The position numbers were made by a program, and so were the translations under genes. Below are positions 51,168 to 60,498 of a stretch of 64,000 nt of DNA, piece by piece. This DNA comes from Arthrobacter sp. AL12 (GTDB lineage Bacteria; Actinomycetota; Actinomycetes; Actinomycetales; Micrococcaceae). Each line of letters begins with the position of its first letter. Positions within the stretch are counted from its first letter, which is position 1. The stretch is from assembly GCF_029960645.1 (NCBI RefSeq), contig NZ_JASBQY010000008.1, positions 62,001-126,000 of the forward strand. Direction: 5' to 3'. The notes beneath the pieces were generated by a model, which worked only from the letters and a program-made list of their open reading frames with translations, made no database searches and was not told the DNA's origin.

Positions 51168-53177
51168 TTATCCCTGACCGGGCCCAGCCGGCTGGCAGGC
51201 CGTCAGTTCGTACAGGGCGGCCTGGCCCTGCCGGAAGACGAGTTTCACCGCGGAGGAACCGGCCAGGTCCGCAAGCCCCGGGAAGGGATGGGTTCCGCCG
51301 TGGACTTCCTGGGTGCCAAAGTCGAGTGCGTAGCGGACGCCCGTGGCGCGGGCCGCCTCGCACACGCCGGGGACCGCGCCGGCATCGCGCAGGTGGGCAT
51401 TCAGTATCTCGACGTCCCTGGTGTTGGCAGTCAGGACGTGTTTTGCCGTCGTATCGCGGTCGGCGAGGGCGTAGGCCAGGGCCGCGCCCGTCCACGGGTT
51501 CACTGCCACGGCAGCACCATCGGGAACGAATTCGGGGAGCCGGTCGAGCACCGCTTGTTCGTCCGTCGAGACGAGCGCCGAGTCCGGGCCTGCCGCGTAG
51601 TTCCGCTGTGCCGATCCGACCGCCCCCGCCAGGGACGGCACCTGGGACACGATGACCATCAGGACCAGGGCCGCCGTAACTCCGGCCGTACGGAGGGCCT
51701 TCCCCGCCGGGCGGGGGGCCGTTTCGCCGCTCCGGAGTCCGTCCTTGCCCCTGCTGAGGGCCGCAGAGATCCGGCGCCAGCCTTCGTCGGCTCCCAGCGC
51801 GGCAAAGGGCAGCGCGGTCAGCGGCAGGAGGGCCGCCAGCCGGTAGCTGTCGTTGTACCAGACCCCCGTGACGTCGCTCCGGAAGGGACTGATCTCCATT
51901 CCCGATACGACAACAAACAGCGCGCCTGTCGTGGCGAAGCAGGCCAGCAGCCAGAACCTGCTGCCGCGGCGCAGGGAGATGAGCAGCCCCAGCAGCATCA
52001 GGAGACTGATCCCGGGCGCGATCGGACGGTTCATGGCGGAGTTTGCCAGCACCTCCCAACCTGCACCGGCCACGGATTGGATCGGTCCCCAGAACGCAGC
52101 GTCCTGGGGTGGCCGGATCACCTTCCAGAGCAGGGCAAAGCCGGCGGCGCCCGCGACGAGTGCCGCCGTCGACAGCGCAAATTCACGGCGGCGAATCCGG
52201 TAGCCGTGGGCCGGAACGTAGCGCCGCCAGTACGCCTGGACCGCGACCGGCACGGAGAGCACCAGGAGCGACATAAAACCGTTAGGGTGGGCCAGGGCCA
52301 CTGCGGGCACCAGCAGCAGGGGGAGGCCGAACCTGGCCCAGGGGTCGACCGGAAGGTCCTCGGCCTGTCCGAAGAGAAGCGCGACGGCGGCCAGGGACGA
52401 GGGCAACATGCTCACGGAGAGGAAGTTCGGGTACAGGACACCAAAATCGAGGAGCAGGATGGGGAAAGCCGCGAACCCTGCAGAGAGGGCGCCGGCGGCG
52501 GCCACCGCCACAGGACGCTTGCCAGCCACCACACGCGTCAGCAGCATGGCGCCGAGCGGCCAGACCACCGAGGCGATCGCCATGTTCAGGACGTTGACCC
52601 CGACGGTCAAAGGCAGGCCTGTGAGCTGGATGAAGGCGGCTACCAGTCCGTGCCAGGCGGCCGGATAGAAGTAGGGCGGCTGGCCGCCGCTGGTCATCGA
52701 AGTCATCGTGAGGGAGGACGCGTTGGAGGTCTCCAGCACGTACCTGACCCCGTTGAGGTGAAAAACGTTGTCAAACGTCTGGGAATAGCTCTCTGGTGTG
52801 CCGAAGGCGACGGCCAGTTGGGCCAAAATGGCGGCCGCCCCGGCGAGATAGGACCCTGCGATGACCAGTGACTGGCGGCGCAGCAGGAGCCGCGGTTCCG
52901 TCGGCGTGAACCGGATCGGGTCGCCGCTGAGCCGGCGTGCGAGCCCCAGCGAGAGCGCCAGAGCCGTCCCGCCGAGCAGGATCGGGACAGAGGACCACGG
53001 CAACCCGGCGTAGGGAAGCGCGACACCGATCACGGCTGACAGCGCCACGGTCACCAGTGGCGCCAGGGCGAGTGCCGGCAGGCCACGCAGGCCGAGGACC
53101 AGAGTGACCATGCCGCCCGGCAGGATCAGGAAAACAGCGGCTGCGGCAAGGAACGGGACGGTCTCCAGCCAGCTCAA
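51168..53177 (-). CDS. DUF6541 polytopic membrane protein (candidate GT-C glycosyltransferase)
   Basis: The 669-residue protein has about 13-14 hydrophobic helices and a soluble C-terminal part (about 520-669) with VAVNPWTGAALAYALADRDT. It fits DUF6541, which is found in actinobacterial wall polysaccharide loci and has the size and topology of GT-C transferases that use lipid-phosphate sugars outside the membrane. An early extracytoplasmic loop contains QTFDNVFHLNGVRYVLET and the acidic residues expected in such enzymes. Its start appears to be TTG 53177 without a strong ribosome-binding site, so it is uncertain. It converges on the lipoprotein gene. Confidence 0.72.
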   Translation of the reverse strand: MSWLETVPFLAAAAVFLILPGGMVTLVLGLRGLPALALAPLVTVALSAVIGVALPYAGLPWSSVPILLGGTALALSLGLARRLSGDPIRFTPTEPRLLLRRQSLVIAGSYLAGAAAILAQLAVAFGTPESYSQTFDNVFHLNGVRYVLETSNASSLTMTSMTSGGQPPYFYPAAWHGLVAAFIQLTGLPLTVGVNVLNMAIASVVWPLGAMLLTRVVAGKRPVAVAAAGALSAGFAAFPILLLDFGVLYPNFLSVSMLPSSLAAVALLFGQAEDLPVDPWARFGLPLLLVPAVALAHPNGFMSLLVLSVPVAVQAYWRRYVPAHGYRIRRREFALSTAALVAGAAGFALLWKVIRPPQDAAFWGPIQSVAGAGWEVLANSAMNRPIAPGISLLMLLGLLISLRRGSRFWLLACFATTGALFVVVSGMEISPFRSDVTGVWYNDSYRLAALLPLTALPFAALGADEGWRRISAALSRGKDGLRSGETAPRPAGKALRTAGVTAALVLMVIVSQVPSLAGAVGSAQRNYAAGPDSALVSTDEQAVLDRLPEFVPDGAAVAVNPWTGAALAYALADRDTTAKHVLTANTRDVEILNAHLRDAGAVPGVCEAARATGVRYALDFGTQEVHGGTHPFPGLADLAGSSAVKLVFRQGQAALYELTACQPAGPGQG

Positions 53178-53237
53178 CGTCGGGACCGCACGATGTCAGG
53201 GCGGTCCGGGCGCGGCCGGTAGCGCGGCAAACCCATC

Positions 53238-54107
53238 TCAGATGGTCTGGTCCAGCAGTCCCAGCAGATAGGCGCCGTACCCGCTCTTCACCAGGGGTTC
53301 GGCGCGCTGCCTGAGCTCCTCGTCGGTGAGGTAGCCGTTGCGCCAGGCGATTTCTTCCGGCGCGCCGATCTTCAGGCCCTGGCGGTTCTCGACAGTCCGG
53401 ATGAAGTTGGAAGCGTCGCTGAGGTCGTCGAAGGTTCCGGTGTCCAGCCACGCGGTGCCGCGCGGAAGGATTTCGACCTGCAGTTTGCCGTTCTCCAGAT
53501 ACGTGCGGTTGACGTCGGTAATCTCAAGTTCGCCGCGCGGTGACGGTTGCAGGTTTTTGGCGATGTCGATGACATCGTTGTCATAGAAATACAGTCCGGG
53601 CACGGCGTAGTGGCTGCGGGGTTTTGCCGGCTTCTCCTCCAGCGACAGGGCCTTGCCCTCGTCGTCGAACTCCACCACGCCGTACGCCTTGGGGTCCTTG
53701 ACCCAGTAGCCGAAAACGGCGCCGCCGTCGATGTTGGCGTGCCGGCGGAGCTGGGTGCCCATGCCCTGGCCGTAGAAGATGTTGTCGCCGAGCACGAGGG
53801 CCACGGTTTCGTTGCCGATGTGCTCCGCGCCGAGAATGAAAGCTTGGGCGAGGCCGTCGGGGGAGGGCTGCTGCACGTACGTGAGGTTCACACCGAACTG
53901 TGTACCGTCGCCGAGCAGGCGCTGGAACTGTTCAGCGTCATGTGGGGTGGTGATGATGAGGATGTCGCGGATTCCGGCCAGGATAAGCGTCGACAAGGGG
54001 TAGTAGATCATCGGCTTGTCGTAGACGGGGACGAGCTGCTTGCTGATGCCGAATGTGATCGGGTGCAGCCGGGAGCCGGTACCGCCGGCCAGAATTATTC
54101 CACGCAT
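53238..54107 (-). CDS. rmlA: glucose-1-phosphate thymidylyltransferase
   Basis: RmlA (289 residues, full length) makes dTDP-glucose from dTTP and glucose-1-phosphate, the first step to dTDP-L-rhamnose. It opens with [18 protein letters not shown]. Also visible are [28 protein letters not shown] and the catalytic-site [28 protein letters not shown] lies before ATG 54107. With rmlB and rmlC at the right edge, the window holds most of the pathway. It is divergent from the acyltransferase gene, sharing a 123-base intergenic region. Confidence 0.96.
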   Translation of the reverse strand: MRGIILAGGTGSRLHPITFGISKQLVPVYDKPMIYYPLSTLILAGIRDILIITTPHDAEQFQRLLGDGTQFGVNLTYVQQPSPDGLAQAFILGAEHIGNETVALVLGDNIFYGQGMGTQLRRHANIDGGAVFGYWVKDPKAYGVVEFDDEGKALSLEEKPAKPRSHYAVPGLYFYDNDVIDIAKNLQPSPRGELEITDVNRTYLENGKLQVEILPRGTAWLDTGTFDDLSDASNFIRTVENRQGLKIGAPEEIAWRNGYLTDEELRQRAEPLVKSGYGAYLLGLLDQTI

Positions 54108-54230
54108 GGTTTCAATCCTCCCGTACTGGTGCCGCCACAGCAAACCGGTGCCGGGCGCGGGGCGGAAACGGCGTCTGTGCCGCCATGTAGACTTAAGCGC
54201 CCGGTACGATGTGACGAAGGAAGCCCGGAA

Positions 54231-55313
54231 TTGAGCACAGTTGCACTGAAGCCTGAAGCGATTCCGTCGCCCACCTTTGGGTACCGGCTGGATCCGCGCG
54301 GCAACAGCCTGAACCTCATCCGGCTGGTCCTGGCCCTTTCCGTGCTGTTCGCGCACAGTTGGCACATCGTCGGCGCGGGCAACGGGCCGGGCTTCCGCGG
54401 CGAAAACCTCGGCGGCTGGGCCGTGGCGGGCTTTTTTGGCATCAGCGGCTACCTGATAACGGCGAGCCGGTTCAGCAACCGAATCGGTACCTATTTGGTG
54501 CACCGTGTGGCCCGGATCTTCCCCGCGTTTATCGTCTGCCTCGTTCTGATGGCCTTTGTGTTCGCCCCGGTCGCGTTCCTCATCCAGCACGGTTCGCTGC
54601 AGGGATTCCTGTCGGCACCCACGACGCCGCTCAACTCTGTTTTCGCCAATCTGGGTCTGAGGATTGTCAGCTACGACATTGCCGGTACGCCGGCCGGAGT
54701 GCCGTACCCCGGGGCCTGGAACGGCTCGCTGTGGACCCTCTATTTCGAGTTCATGTGCTACCTGCTGGTCGCGATGCTGGGGTTCATCCCGCTGGTCCGG
54801 AAGACACCGTGGCCCATCGTCGCCGCTTTTGCCGCCAGCGTGTTGCTGTGGGCCAATATCGCGGCGGTCAAGCCGTACCTGCAGTCCAACCTTGACTTTG
54901 AACTCGCCGCCCGGTTGATTCCCTACTTCCTGGGTGGTGCGGTGGTCCAGGTCCTCAGTTCCCGCCTTGGCATCCACCGGATAGCCGGGCCGGCGTCCAT
55001 TGTGGTTGCGGCGCTCTCGATCATGCTGGTCGACGGCTACGGCGGGCAGCTCGCGGCACCGTTCATCGCATACGGGTTGCTGTGGATTTCGACGTGGCTG
55101 CCGCAGCCGAGGCTGATCGCCCGGCACGACATTTCCTATGGCGCGTACATTTACGCCTTCCCGGTGCAGCAGTTGTTGGCGGTTTTTGGGGCCTACCACT
55201 GGGGTGTGTGGTGGTTCACCGTCGCGGCGACCTTGTGCACCATTCCGTTCGCCGCGGCGAGTTGGCTATTTGTTGAGCGGCCCGTCATGCGCCGGGCCAA
55301 GAAAAGCATCTAG
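54231..55313 (+). CDS. acyltransferase family 3 membrane protein
   Basis: The 360-residue integral membrane protein matches Acyl_transf_3 (OafA-type): [20 protein letters not shown] with the catalytic-type H near its first helix, [17 protein letters not shown], and then [16 protein letters not shown]. Ten or so helices follow, ending at [14 protein letters not shown], another family signature. Such enzymes O-acetylate wall or capsular glycans; here the target is probably the locus polysaccharide. The start is TTG 54231 with GAAGGAAG upstream; no ATG or GTG fits better. Confidence 0.85.
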   Translation: MSTVALKPEAIPSPTFGYRLDPRGNSLNLIRLVLALSVLFAHSWHIVGAGNGPGFRGENLGGWAVAGFFGISGYLITASRFSNRIGTYLVHRVARIFPAFIVCLVLMAFVFAPVAFLIQHGSLQGFLSAPTTPLNSVFANLGLRIVSYDIAGTPAGVPYPGAWNGSLWTLYFEFMCYLLVAMLGFIPLVRKTPWPIVAAFAASVLLWANIAAVKPYLQSNLDFELAARLIPYFLGGAVVQVLSSRLGIHRIAGPASIVVAALSIMLVDGYGGQLAAPFIAYGLLWISTWLPQPRLIARHDISYGAYIYAFPVQQLLAVFGAYHWGVWWFTVAATLCTIPFAAASWLFVERPVMRRAKKSI

Positions 55314-55375
55314 GCCGGACTGCAGCAGGCTTCCCGGACACAGGTTGCGGCTCCTGATCCCGGGCCCGGACGGCG

Positions 55376-56266
55376 TCAGGGACGGCGTTTGCCTCTGCGG
55401 CCGGCGAGTCCTTCAGAGACTCCGCTGAAGGCATTTATGAGCCGGGTGCGCCGGCCGGGGGCCAGGAGTGTAACGATCGCCAGGTGGCGATAGTCAGCCA
55501 GGATGCCCCTGATGGTCCAGCCCGGGTAGCGGTGGCCGTAGTCCCGCGCCAGCAGGATCCTGTTCCGGAAAATGTAGAAGTACCGCCACGGTGCTGCCGT
55601 CCTCACCTGCAGAGGTCTCCCTCCCAGTCCCACCGCCCGTCCGAACACACTGGCTGGCACGGTACTGCCCAGGGCGTGGCCCAGGGATGCACCCTCGGCC
55701 AGGACCGCTTCCAGGCCGGCGGCCTGGCAGCGCAGGTAGTACTCGCTGTCCACGCCGTCGATGAACAGTGAGTCGTCGAAGAGGCCGAGCCGTTCGAGCA
55801 CGGGAACGGGCAGCAGAAGGCCGGACTGGATCGGTTCTCCGCCCAGTTGAACGCCGTTCCGGACGGGCCCGCGCCGGACGGGAAGCCCGCGGATGGAGCC
55901 CGGCGCCACCATGCCCACTGGAATACCGGCAGCCTCAGCCTGGGTCGCCGCAGTCACCAGTGCCTTCACGTATCCGTCGTCAAGCGACGAATCCTGGTCC
56001 ATCGTGAGGATGAAGTCCGGCTTCCGCGGCCCGGCCAGGGCGGAGCTGACGCCGGCGTTCAGCGCTGCGGCGATCCCCGAGTTCTCGGTCAGGCGTACCC
56101 GTTCACAGCCCATCTCGGACAGCCTGTCGAGGATTTCCGAAGGATCTTCCGGACTGCCGTCATCGACCACGACGACGGCGTCCGCCTGCGTCAGAAGTAT
56201 CTCGGCGTTGGCCAGGATGCTCTTCGACGGGTTGTACAAGGAGACGACGGCGGCGGTCACAGGCAC
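55376..56266 (-). CDS. GT2 glycosyltransferase (rhamnosyltransferase type)
   Basis: The 296-residue GT-A enzyme begins VPVTAAVVSLYNPSKSI, then VVVVDDGSPEDPSEI, a nucleotide-sugar DxD region FILTMDQDSSLDDGYV, and the acceptor-side motif FIDGVDSEYYLRCQAAG. It closely resembles the GT2 encoded at 59572-60498 in order and motifs. RfbF-like rhamnosyltransferases share this pattern. The start is GTG 56266. It is the last gene of the minus-strand cluster, 25 bases after the epimerase gene. Confidence 0.85.
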   Translation of the reverse strand: MPVTAAVVSLYNPSKSILANAEILLTQADAVVVVDDGSPEDPSEILDRLSEMGCERVRLTENSGIAAALNAGVSSALAGPRKPDFILTMDQDSSLDDGYVKALVTAATQAEAAGIPVGMVAPGSIRGLPVRRGPVRNGVQLGGEPIQSGLLLPVPVLERLGLFDDSLFIDGVDSEYYLRCQAAGLEAVLAEGASLGHALGSTVPASVFGRAVGLGGRPLQVRTAAPWRYFYIFRNRILLARDYGHRYPGWTIRGILADYRHLAIVTLLAPGRRTRLINAFSGVSEGLAGRRGKRRP

Positions 56267-56291
56267 GACTAATCCGTTTCGTTGGCGCGGG

Positions 56292-57389
56292 TCAGGCCGG
56301 CTTGACGCCCGGCTGGGCATCAATCCAGTTGGCCAGTCGGTCGATACCCTGCTCGAGGCTGCACTGCGGGGTCCAGCCGAGGACTTCCCGTGCTGCGGAA
56401 ACATCGGCCCAGGCGTGGCGGACATCGCCTTGGCGGTACTGCCCGGTAACGTGCGGCGCCGGGGCGCCATAGTGGGCCGCGATCAGCTTCGCCGCGGTGC
56501 CGATTGTCTGGAACTCGCCTGAACCGATATCCATCGGCTCGCCTTGGACCTGAGGGGATGTGGCGCCCGCGACGATAGCGGAGGCAACATCGTCGATGAG
56601 CACAAAGTCACGCCGGACTTCGCCGTCCTCGTAGAGCGGAATCGACTTGCCACCCATCGCCATCCGGCAGAAAAGGCTCATGATGCCGGTGTAGGGGTTG
56701 ATCAAAGACTGCCCCGGTCCGTAGACGTTCTGCAGCCGCAGGACAACGGTCTCCACGCCAAAGGACTTCGCCCACGCCTGCAGCACGTGTTCCTGGGCCA
56801 GTTTGGTGGCACCATAGACGCTGACCGGTGCCGGGAAGGTCTCCGAAGCCTTCATCGCTACGGGGGCGGCGCCGGGGAAGTCCCACTGCGCCTGGTCCAA
56901 CGTGGTGCTGGTGCGCTGGCCGGGATAGAACAGCCTGCCGTCCGCGTCCTGCCAGGCGCCTTCGCCGTAAACGGCGCGGCTGGAGGACAGAACGATCCGG
57001 CGGGGCAGCTTCCCATGACGGTTCAGCCCGTCCAGGAGTTGCGAGGTGCCGACGACGTTGACGTGGGTGTGCCGCGTCGACTCCTCCAGGGACTGTCCCG
57101 TTCCGGTTTCGGCGGCCAGATGGATGACCACATCCGGGGTGACATCGGCCAGTACCTTGTCCCAGGTCGCGGCCTCAGCCACATCCGCGACGATGAGCTC
57201 TGCCCGGGCATCGAGTTCGACGGGCCGTTCACCGGACTCGTGGATCTGCGGGTGCAGGTTGTCGACGACAACGACGCGGTCAAATGCCTCCGCAAGCGGC
57301 GTCGAGATGGCACAGCCGATGAAGCCGGCGCCGCCGGTGACGAGAACCGTGCCGCCGGGACGGGAGGAGGGGGGAAAGGGAGAAGTCAC
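56292..57389 (-). CDS. NAD-dependent sugar-nucleotide epimerase (extended SDR)
   Basis: This 365-residue extended short-chain dehydrogenase has the NAD motif [15 protein letters not shown], the AAETGTGQSLEES segment, SSSRAVYGEG (catalytic Ser/Thr strand) and the YGATK active-site pair. LRLQNVYGPGQSLINPYTGI is characteristic of sugar-nucleotide enzymes. The SSSRAVYGEG and AAETGTGQS forms resemble proteins annotated as dTDP-L-rhamnose 4-epimerase (WbiB type), which would give dTDP-6-deoxy-L-talose. That assignment is tentative; a UDP-glucose 4-epimerase role is an alternative, and would feed glf. It lies within the glycosyltransferase operon. Confidence 0.75.
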   Translation of the reverse strand: MTSPFPPSSRPGGTVLVTGGAGFIGCAISTPLAEAFDRVVVVDNLHPQIHESGERPVELDARAELIVADVAEAATWDKVLADVTPDVVIHLAAETGTGQSLEESTRHTHVNVVGTSQLLDGLNRHGKLPRRIVLSSSRAVYGEGAWQDADGRLFYPGQRTSTTLDQAQWDFPGAAPVAMKASETFPAPVSVYGATKLAQEHVLQAWAKSFGVETVVLRLQNVYGPGQSLINPYTGIMSLFCRMAMGGKSIPLYEDGEVRRDFVLIDDVASAIVAGATSPQVQGEPMDIGSGEFQTIGTAAKLIAAHYGAPAPHVTGQYRQGDVRHAWADVSAAREVLGWTPQCSLEQGIDRLANWIDAQPGVKPA

Positions 57390-57413
57390 TGGGGACCTTT
57401 CGTTGCTGGCAGG

Positions 57414-58301
57414 TTACTGGCCGAAGGCATGACGGGTAAGGGCCTTGACCGCGGTCGAATTCCGGGTCCCCGCCGCTTTGGGGAGCAAATAGATGGCGTG
57501 CAGACGGGAGGTCAGCCTGAGCCGCGCCGAGCGCGCCGCACGCGTCCAGCCAAGCTCCTCGGCCTGGGCTGCCGCGACCGCAAAATACTCGCGTTCCCCG
57601 GCGAACCGGGACCCGTCCACCAGTTTGGCGGACGAGGCGCTGTTGGAGTGCCGTCGGTAGCGGAAGCACAGTGTCGGCTCGATCAGCAACTGGCTTCCTT
57701 CGAAGATCATGTCCATGACCAGCGCCAGGTCCTGGATGATCGGGAAACCCTCGCGGAACTCGACTTCCCGGATCTTGTCGGTGCGGAAGGCCAGCGACGG
57801 CCAGTACAGCCAGTCACCATGCATCAGATTCCGGGCGATGGGCTCGCCGGCGACGACCCGCGCGCCGTGGACCCGAGGCTTGACCAGCTTCTGCTTCACC
57901 GTGTCCGCCAGAGTTGTCACCACACGGCTGTTTTCGTCAATGACCTCAACTCCGGGCTGTATGACTGCGGCGTGGGGGTAGCGCTGATGTGCCGTGAGGA
58001 TGACGTCCACGTAATTGGGCAGCAACACATCATCGCAGCCGAGAATCACCAGGACGTCTTCGGTGGCCATGGCCACACACGTGCGGTAGTTCTCCGTGAT
58101 GCCGGCGTTGATGTCCTTGCGGATGTACCTCACGCGAGGGTCATTGATCCCGGAGACGTATTCCTTGATCTCAAGGCCCGGATAGGCGTCGTCGACGACT
58201 GTGAGTAACCAGTCCGGGTTCTCCTGTGCGAGGACACTGTCCACGGTTTCCCGCATGAAGGCCGGGTCACCCCAGTACGGGACAAAGATATCGAGTGCCA
58301 T
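57414..58301 (-). CDS. GT2 glycosyltransferase
   Basis: The 295-residue family 2 enzyme starts MALDIFVPYWGDPAFMRETV, has VVDDAYPGLEIKEYV, and the metal-binding region VLVILGCDDVLLPNYVD. A long C-terminal part lies after the fold (LCFRYRRHSNSASSAKLVDG). It differs from its neighbours in motifs, so it probably makes a different linkage. The start directly abuts the stop of the DUF2304 gene, indicating one transcript. The donor is unknown. Confidence 0.82.
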   Translation of the reverse strand: MALDIFVPYWGDPAFMRETVDSVLAQENPDWLLTVVDDAYPGLEIKEYVSGINDPRVRYIRKDINAGITENYRTCVAMATEDVLVILGCDDVLLPNYVDVILTAHQRYPHAAVIQPGVEVIDENSRVVTTLADTVKQKLVKPRVHGARVVAGEPIARNLMHGDWLYWPSLAFRTDKIREVEFREGFPIIQDLALVMDMIFEGSQLLIEPTLCFRYRRHSNSASSAKLVDGSRFAGEREYFAVAAAQAEELGWTRAARSARLRLTSRLHAIYLLPKAAGTRNSTAVKALTRHAFGQ

Positions 58302-58736
58302 TTAGGAATCGGAACTTTCGGTTGAAGTGTCGGAGGAACCGGCGGACGGCACCCTGGACCCGGGCGAGACCGGCGACCTGCGGGGCGCGGCGGCGGGGTC
58401 GGCACTGAGCGACTCCACCTGGGAGCGCAGGATGGCGACCTCCTCGGCGAGCGTCCGCGTCTCGTCCTCCACGACGGAGATCTCCCACGACAGGTGCAGG
58501 CAGACGCCAAGGAGCATCAGGATGCTCATGATGAACAGCAAGTTGGAGGGGAGCTGGACTCCCACGAATTCCGCGACGATGTTCAGTAGTCGGGGGAAAG
58601 CCGCGAGAACGAGGGTGGCCACACCGACCACGAGCCACAGCGCAGCGTACTTCTCGCGAAGTTTCTTGCGCCGCAGCATTTCCACGACCAGGGCCACAAT
58701 CGCCAGGGCGAGAAGGAAAGCAGCAATATTGCCCAA
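58302..58736 (-). CDS. DUF2304 membrane protein (GacJ-like)
   Basis: The 144-residue protein has three membrane helices (IAAFLLALAIVALVVEML; YAALWLVVGVATLVLAAF; LLFIMSILMLLGVCLHLSWE). A coiled-coil segment (VVEDETRTLAEEVAILRSQV) and a Ser/Pro-rich tail follow. DUF2304 proteins sit next to GT2 undecaprenyl-phosphate sugar synthases. In group A Streptococcus, GacJ of this family stimulates GacI. The adjacent GT2 gene starts two bases away and is its likely partner. Confidence 0.85.
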   Translation of the reverse strand: MGNIAAFLLALAIVALVVEMLRRKKLREKYAALWLVVGVATLVLAAFPRLLNIVAEFVGVQLPSNLLFIMSILMLLGVCLHLSWEISVVEDETRTLAEEVAILRSQVESLSADPAAAPRRSPVSPGSRVPSAGSSDTSTESSDS

Positions 58737-58738
58737 GG

Positions 58739-59488
58739 CTATGGTCCTTTCAATCCGTGCGCAGGCACGGTGATCTCTGAACGCTTGCGGGTCAGGGCAA
58801 ACAGAAGGGCGAAGATCGACCGGCCCAGGTAGACGGCGGCCTTGGCTGGATTGTGGCTGGGTTTGCCGCCCTGCCGGGGGCGCATTTCGACCGGCACTTG
58901 GGTGACGCGGCAGCCCGAGCGGACGGCCACTACCAGCGAATCAATGGTGTCGCCGAGGTACTCCGCAGGGTAGTGGTCCAGGTACTGGGCGATGGCACGT
59001 TCGTTGCCGGCACGGAAGCCGCTGGTGACGTCAGTCAGCCGGGTCTTGGCCAATGAGGAAATGACCCGTGCAAGGAACACCATGGCCCACTTGCGTGGCC
59101 CGCTAACCCGGTAGCTGCCGCGGTCAGCGAACCGTGCTCCGATCGATATGTCCGCATGCTCCAGCCCGGCGAGAACCTCGTCGATGTTCCGCGGATCGTG
59201 CTGGCCGTCGGAATCGACCTGGATTACCTGCTGGTAGCCGAGACGGTGGGCATACTTGAAACCGGCCCGCATGGCTCCGCCCACCCCCAGGTTGAACGGC
59301 AGATGGAGGACGGTGGCTCCGGCCGCTGCTGCCAGACGGGCCGTGTCGTCGGTTGAACCATCGTCGACGACCACGACGTCGTAGCGGTCGCTGGTCGCCA
59401 GGACTTCTCGGACGGTTTGGTCGATCGCCTCGGCTTCATTCCAAGCGGGCATTATGACCAGAACACGTGGGGCGACAGTTGGTTCCAT
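58739..59488 (-). CDS. GT2 polyprenyl-phosphate sugar synthase-like enzyme (GacI-like)
   Basis: The 249-residue enzyme is of the dolichyl/undecaprenyl-phosphate glycosyltransferase subgroup: VLVIMPAWNEAEAIDQTVRE, VVVVDDGSTDDT, LPFNLGVGGAMRAGFKYA, DSDGQHDP (metal site), and DVTSGFRAGNERAI. It should transfer a sugar from a nucleotide donor to a lipid phosphate on the inner face. It lacks long C-terminal membrane helices, having only one short hydrophobic stretch, so anchoring may be provided by the DUF2304 partner encoded next. ATG 59488 is preferred over TTG 59497. Confidence 0.87.
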   Translation of the reverse strand: MEPTVAPRVLVIMPAWNEAEAIDQTVREVLATSDRYDVVVVDDGSTDDTARLAAAAGATVLHLPFNLGVGGAMRAGFKYAHRLGYQQVIQVDSDGQHDPRNIDEVLAGLEHADISIGARFADRGSYRVSGPRKWAMVFLARVISSLAKTRLTDVTSGFRAGNERAIAQYLDHYPAEYLGDTIDSLVVAVRSGCRVTQVPVEMRPRQGGKPSHNPAKAAVYLGRSIFALLFALTRKRSEITVPAHGLKGP

Positions 59489-59503
59489 GGTGTCCAAACT
59501 ATA
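59488..59503 (-). promoter_or_regulatory. possible internal promoter before the GacI-like gene
   Basis: The minus strand has TATAGT (59503-59498) nine bases before ATG 59488, in the 83-base gap after the upstream GT2 gene. Any transcript would have a leader of only a few bases. Confidence 0.4.
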
Positions 59504-59571
59504 TCAATGTCGGGCGGCCCCCTCGATCCGGGGGGCCGTGCGGTGCGGTGCGGCGCGGCCGGGGCGCTGGC

Positions 59572-60498
59572 TTACCGGAGCCGTCGTTCCAGATCCAGCG
59601 GTATGCGTCCCGTCACGCCGCGGACGCCGTCGACGAATCCGCGGGCTGCAGCGCACAGCAGCTTGCCCCTGCCGGGGCTGAAGCTGAACCGCAGCACATG
59701 TGCCTTCAGTTCCTCCACAAGCCGTCTCGCCGTCCAGACGGGGGCCTTCAATGCGTAGCGCAGGGTGAGGACCGTGCCGTTCCGGGAAATATAGTAGACC
59801 CGCGCGGGCGAGTGGTAATTGTAGGAGATCTCCCGGCCGCCGAGCCGGACCGGGCGCCCCAGCAGCACGCCCGGCTGCCGCTGGCCAAGGTCGTGCGCAA
59901 TGTCACAGCCCGCACCCACCAGCACGCTGAGCCCGGCAGAACGGGCACGCATGGTGTATTCGGAGTCCACACCGTCGATGAAGAGGCCTTCATCGAAGCG
60001 CCCGATCCGGTCCACCGTGGAGCGCGGCAGGACAAACCCGGATTGCATCGGGTCGAAGGCGTTCACGAACGGACCGGTGCCGGAGATTGTGGGCACGGGA
60101 TGGCCGCTGTAGGACGCTGCGCAGACGACCCCGACGTCGATCCCGGCCTTCCGGGCCTCATCATAGGTTCGCAGTGCGCGTTCGGCGTACCCATCGGTAA
60201 TGACGGAATCCTGGTCGAGGGTAAGGAAGAACGCCGGGTCCCAGGTCGTTTCGGCGAGCTTGAGTCCCGCGTTAAGGGCCGCCGCTATCCCGAGGTTGGT
60301 CGGCTGGCGGATGATCACAGCTCCCTCGCCGGCAAGGCGGGTGTAGAGCCCGGAAAGTTCTGCGGGGGAGCCGTCGTCGACCACCACCACGTGGGGGACC
60401 TGGACCAGCAGTGCACGGACAGTGCCCAGCAGGGTCTCCGGAGGTGAGTACGCTGCAATCACGGCGGCGACGGAGGGACGATTGTCGCTAGGAGGCAT
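59572..60498 (-). CDS. GT2 glycosyltransferase (rhamnosyltransferase type)
   Basis: The 308-residue enzyme begins VAAVIAAYSPPETLLGTVRA, with VVVVDDGSPAELSGLY, FFLTLDQDSVITDGYAERAL (metal site) and FIDGVDSEYTMRARSAGLSV. It shares these blocks in order with the GT2 at 55376-56266, so the two are paralogues, perhaps building alternating rhamnose linkages. The start overlaps the flippase gene by 11 bases, indicating one operon. No membrane helix is evident. Confidence 0.85.
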   Translation of the reverse strand: MPPSDNRPSVAAVIAAYSPPETLLGTVRALLVQVPHVVVVDDGSPAELSGLYTRLAGEGAVIIRQPTNLGIAAALNAGLKLAETTWDPAFFLTLDQDSVITDGYAERALRTYDEARKAGIDVGVVCAASYSGHPVPTISGTGPFVNAFDPMQSGFVLPRSTVDRIGRFDEGLFIDGVDSEYTMRARSAGLSVLVGAGCDIAHDLGQRQPGVLLGRPVRLGGREISYNYHSPARVYYISRNGTVLTLRYALKAPVWTARRLVEELKAHVLRFSFSPGRGKLLCAAARGFVDGVRGVTGRIPLDLERRLR

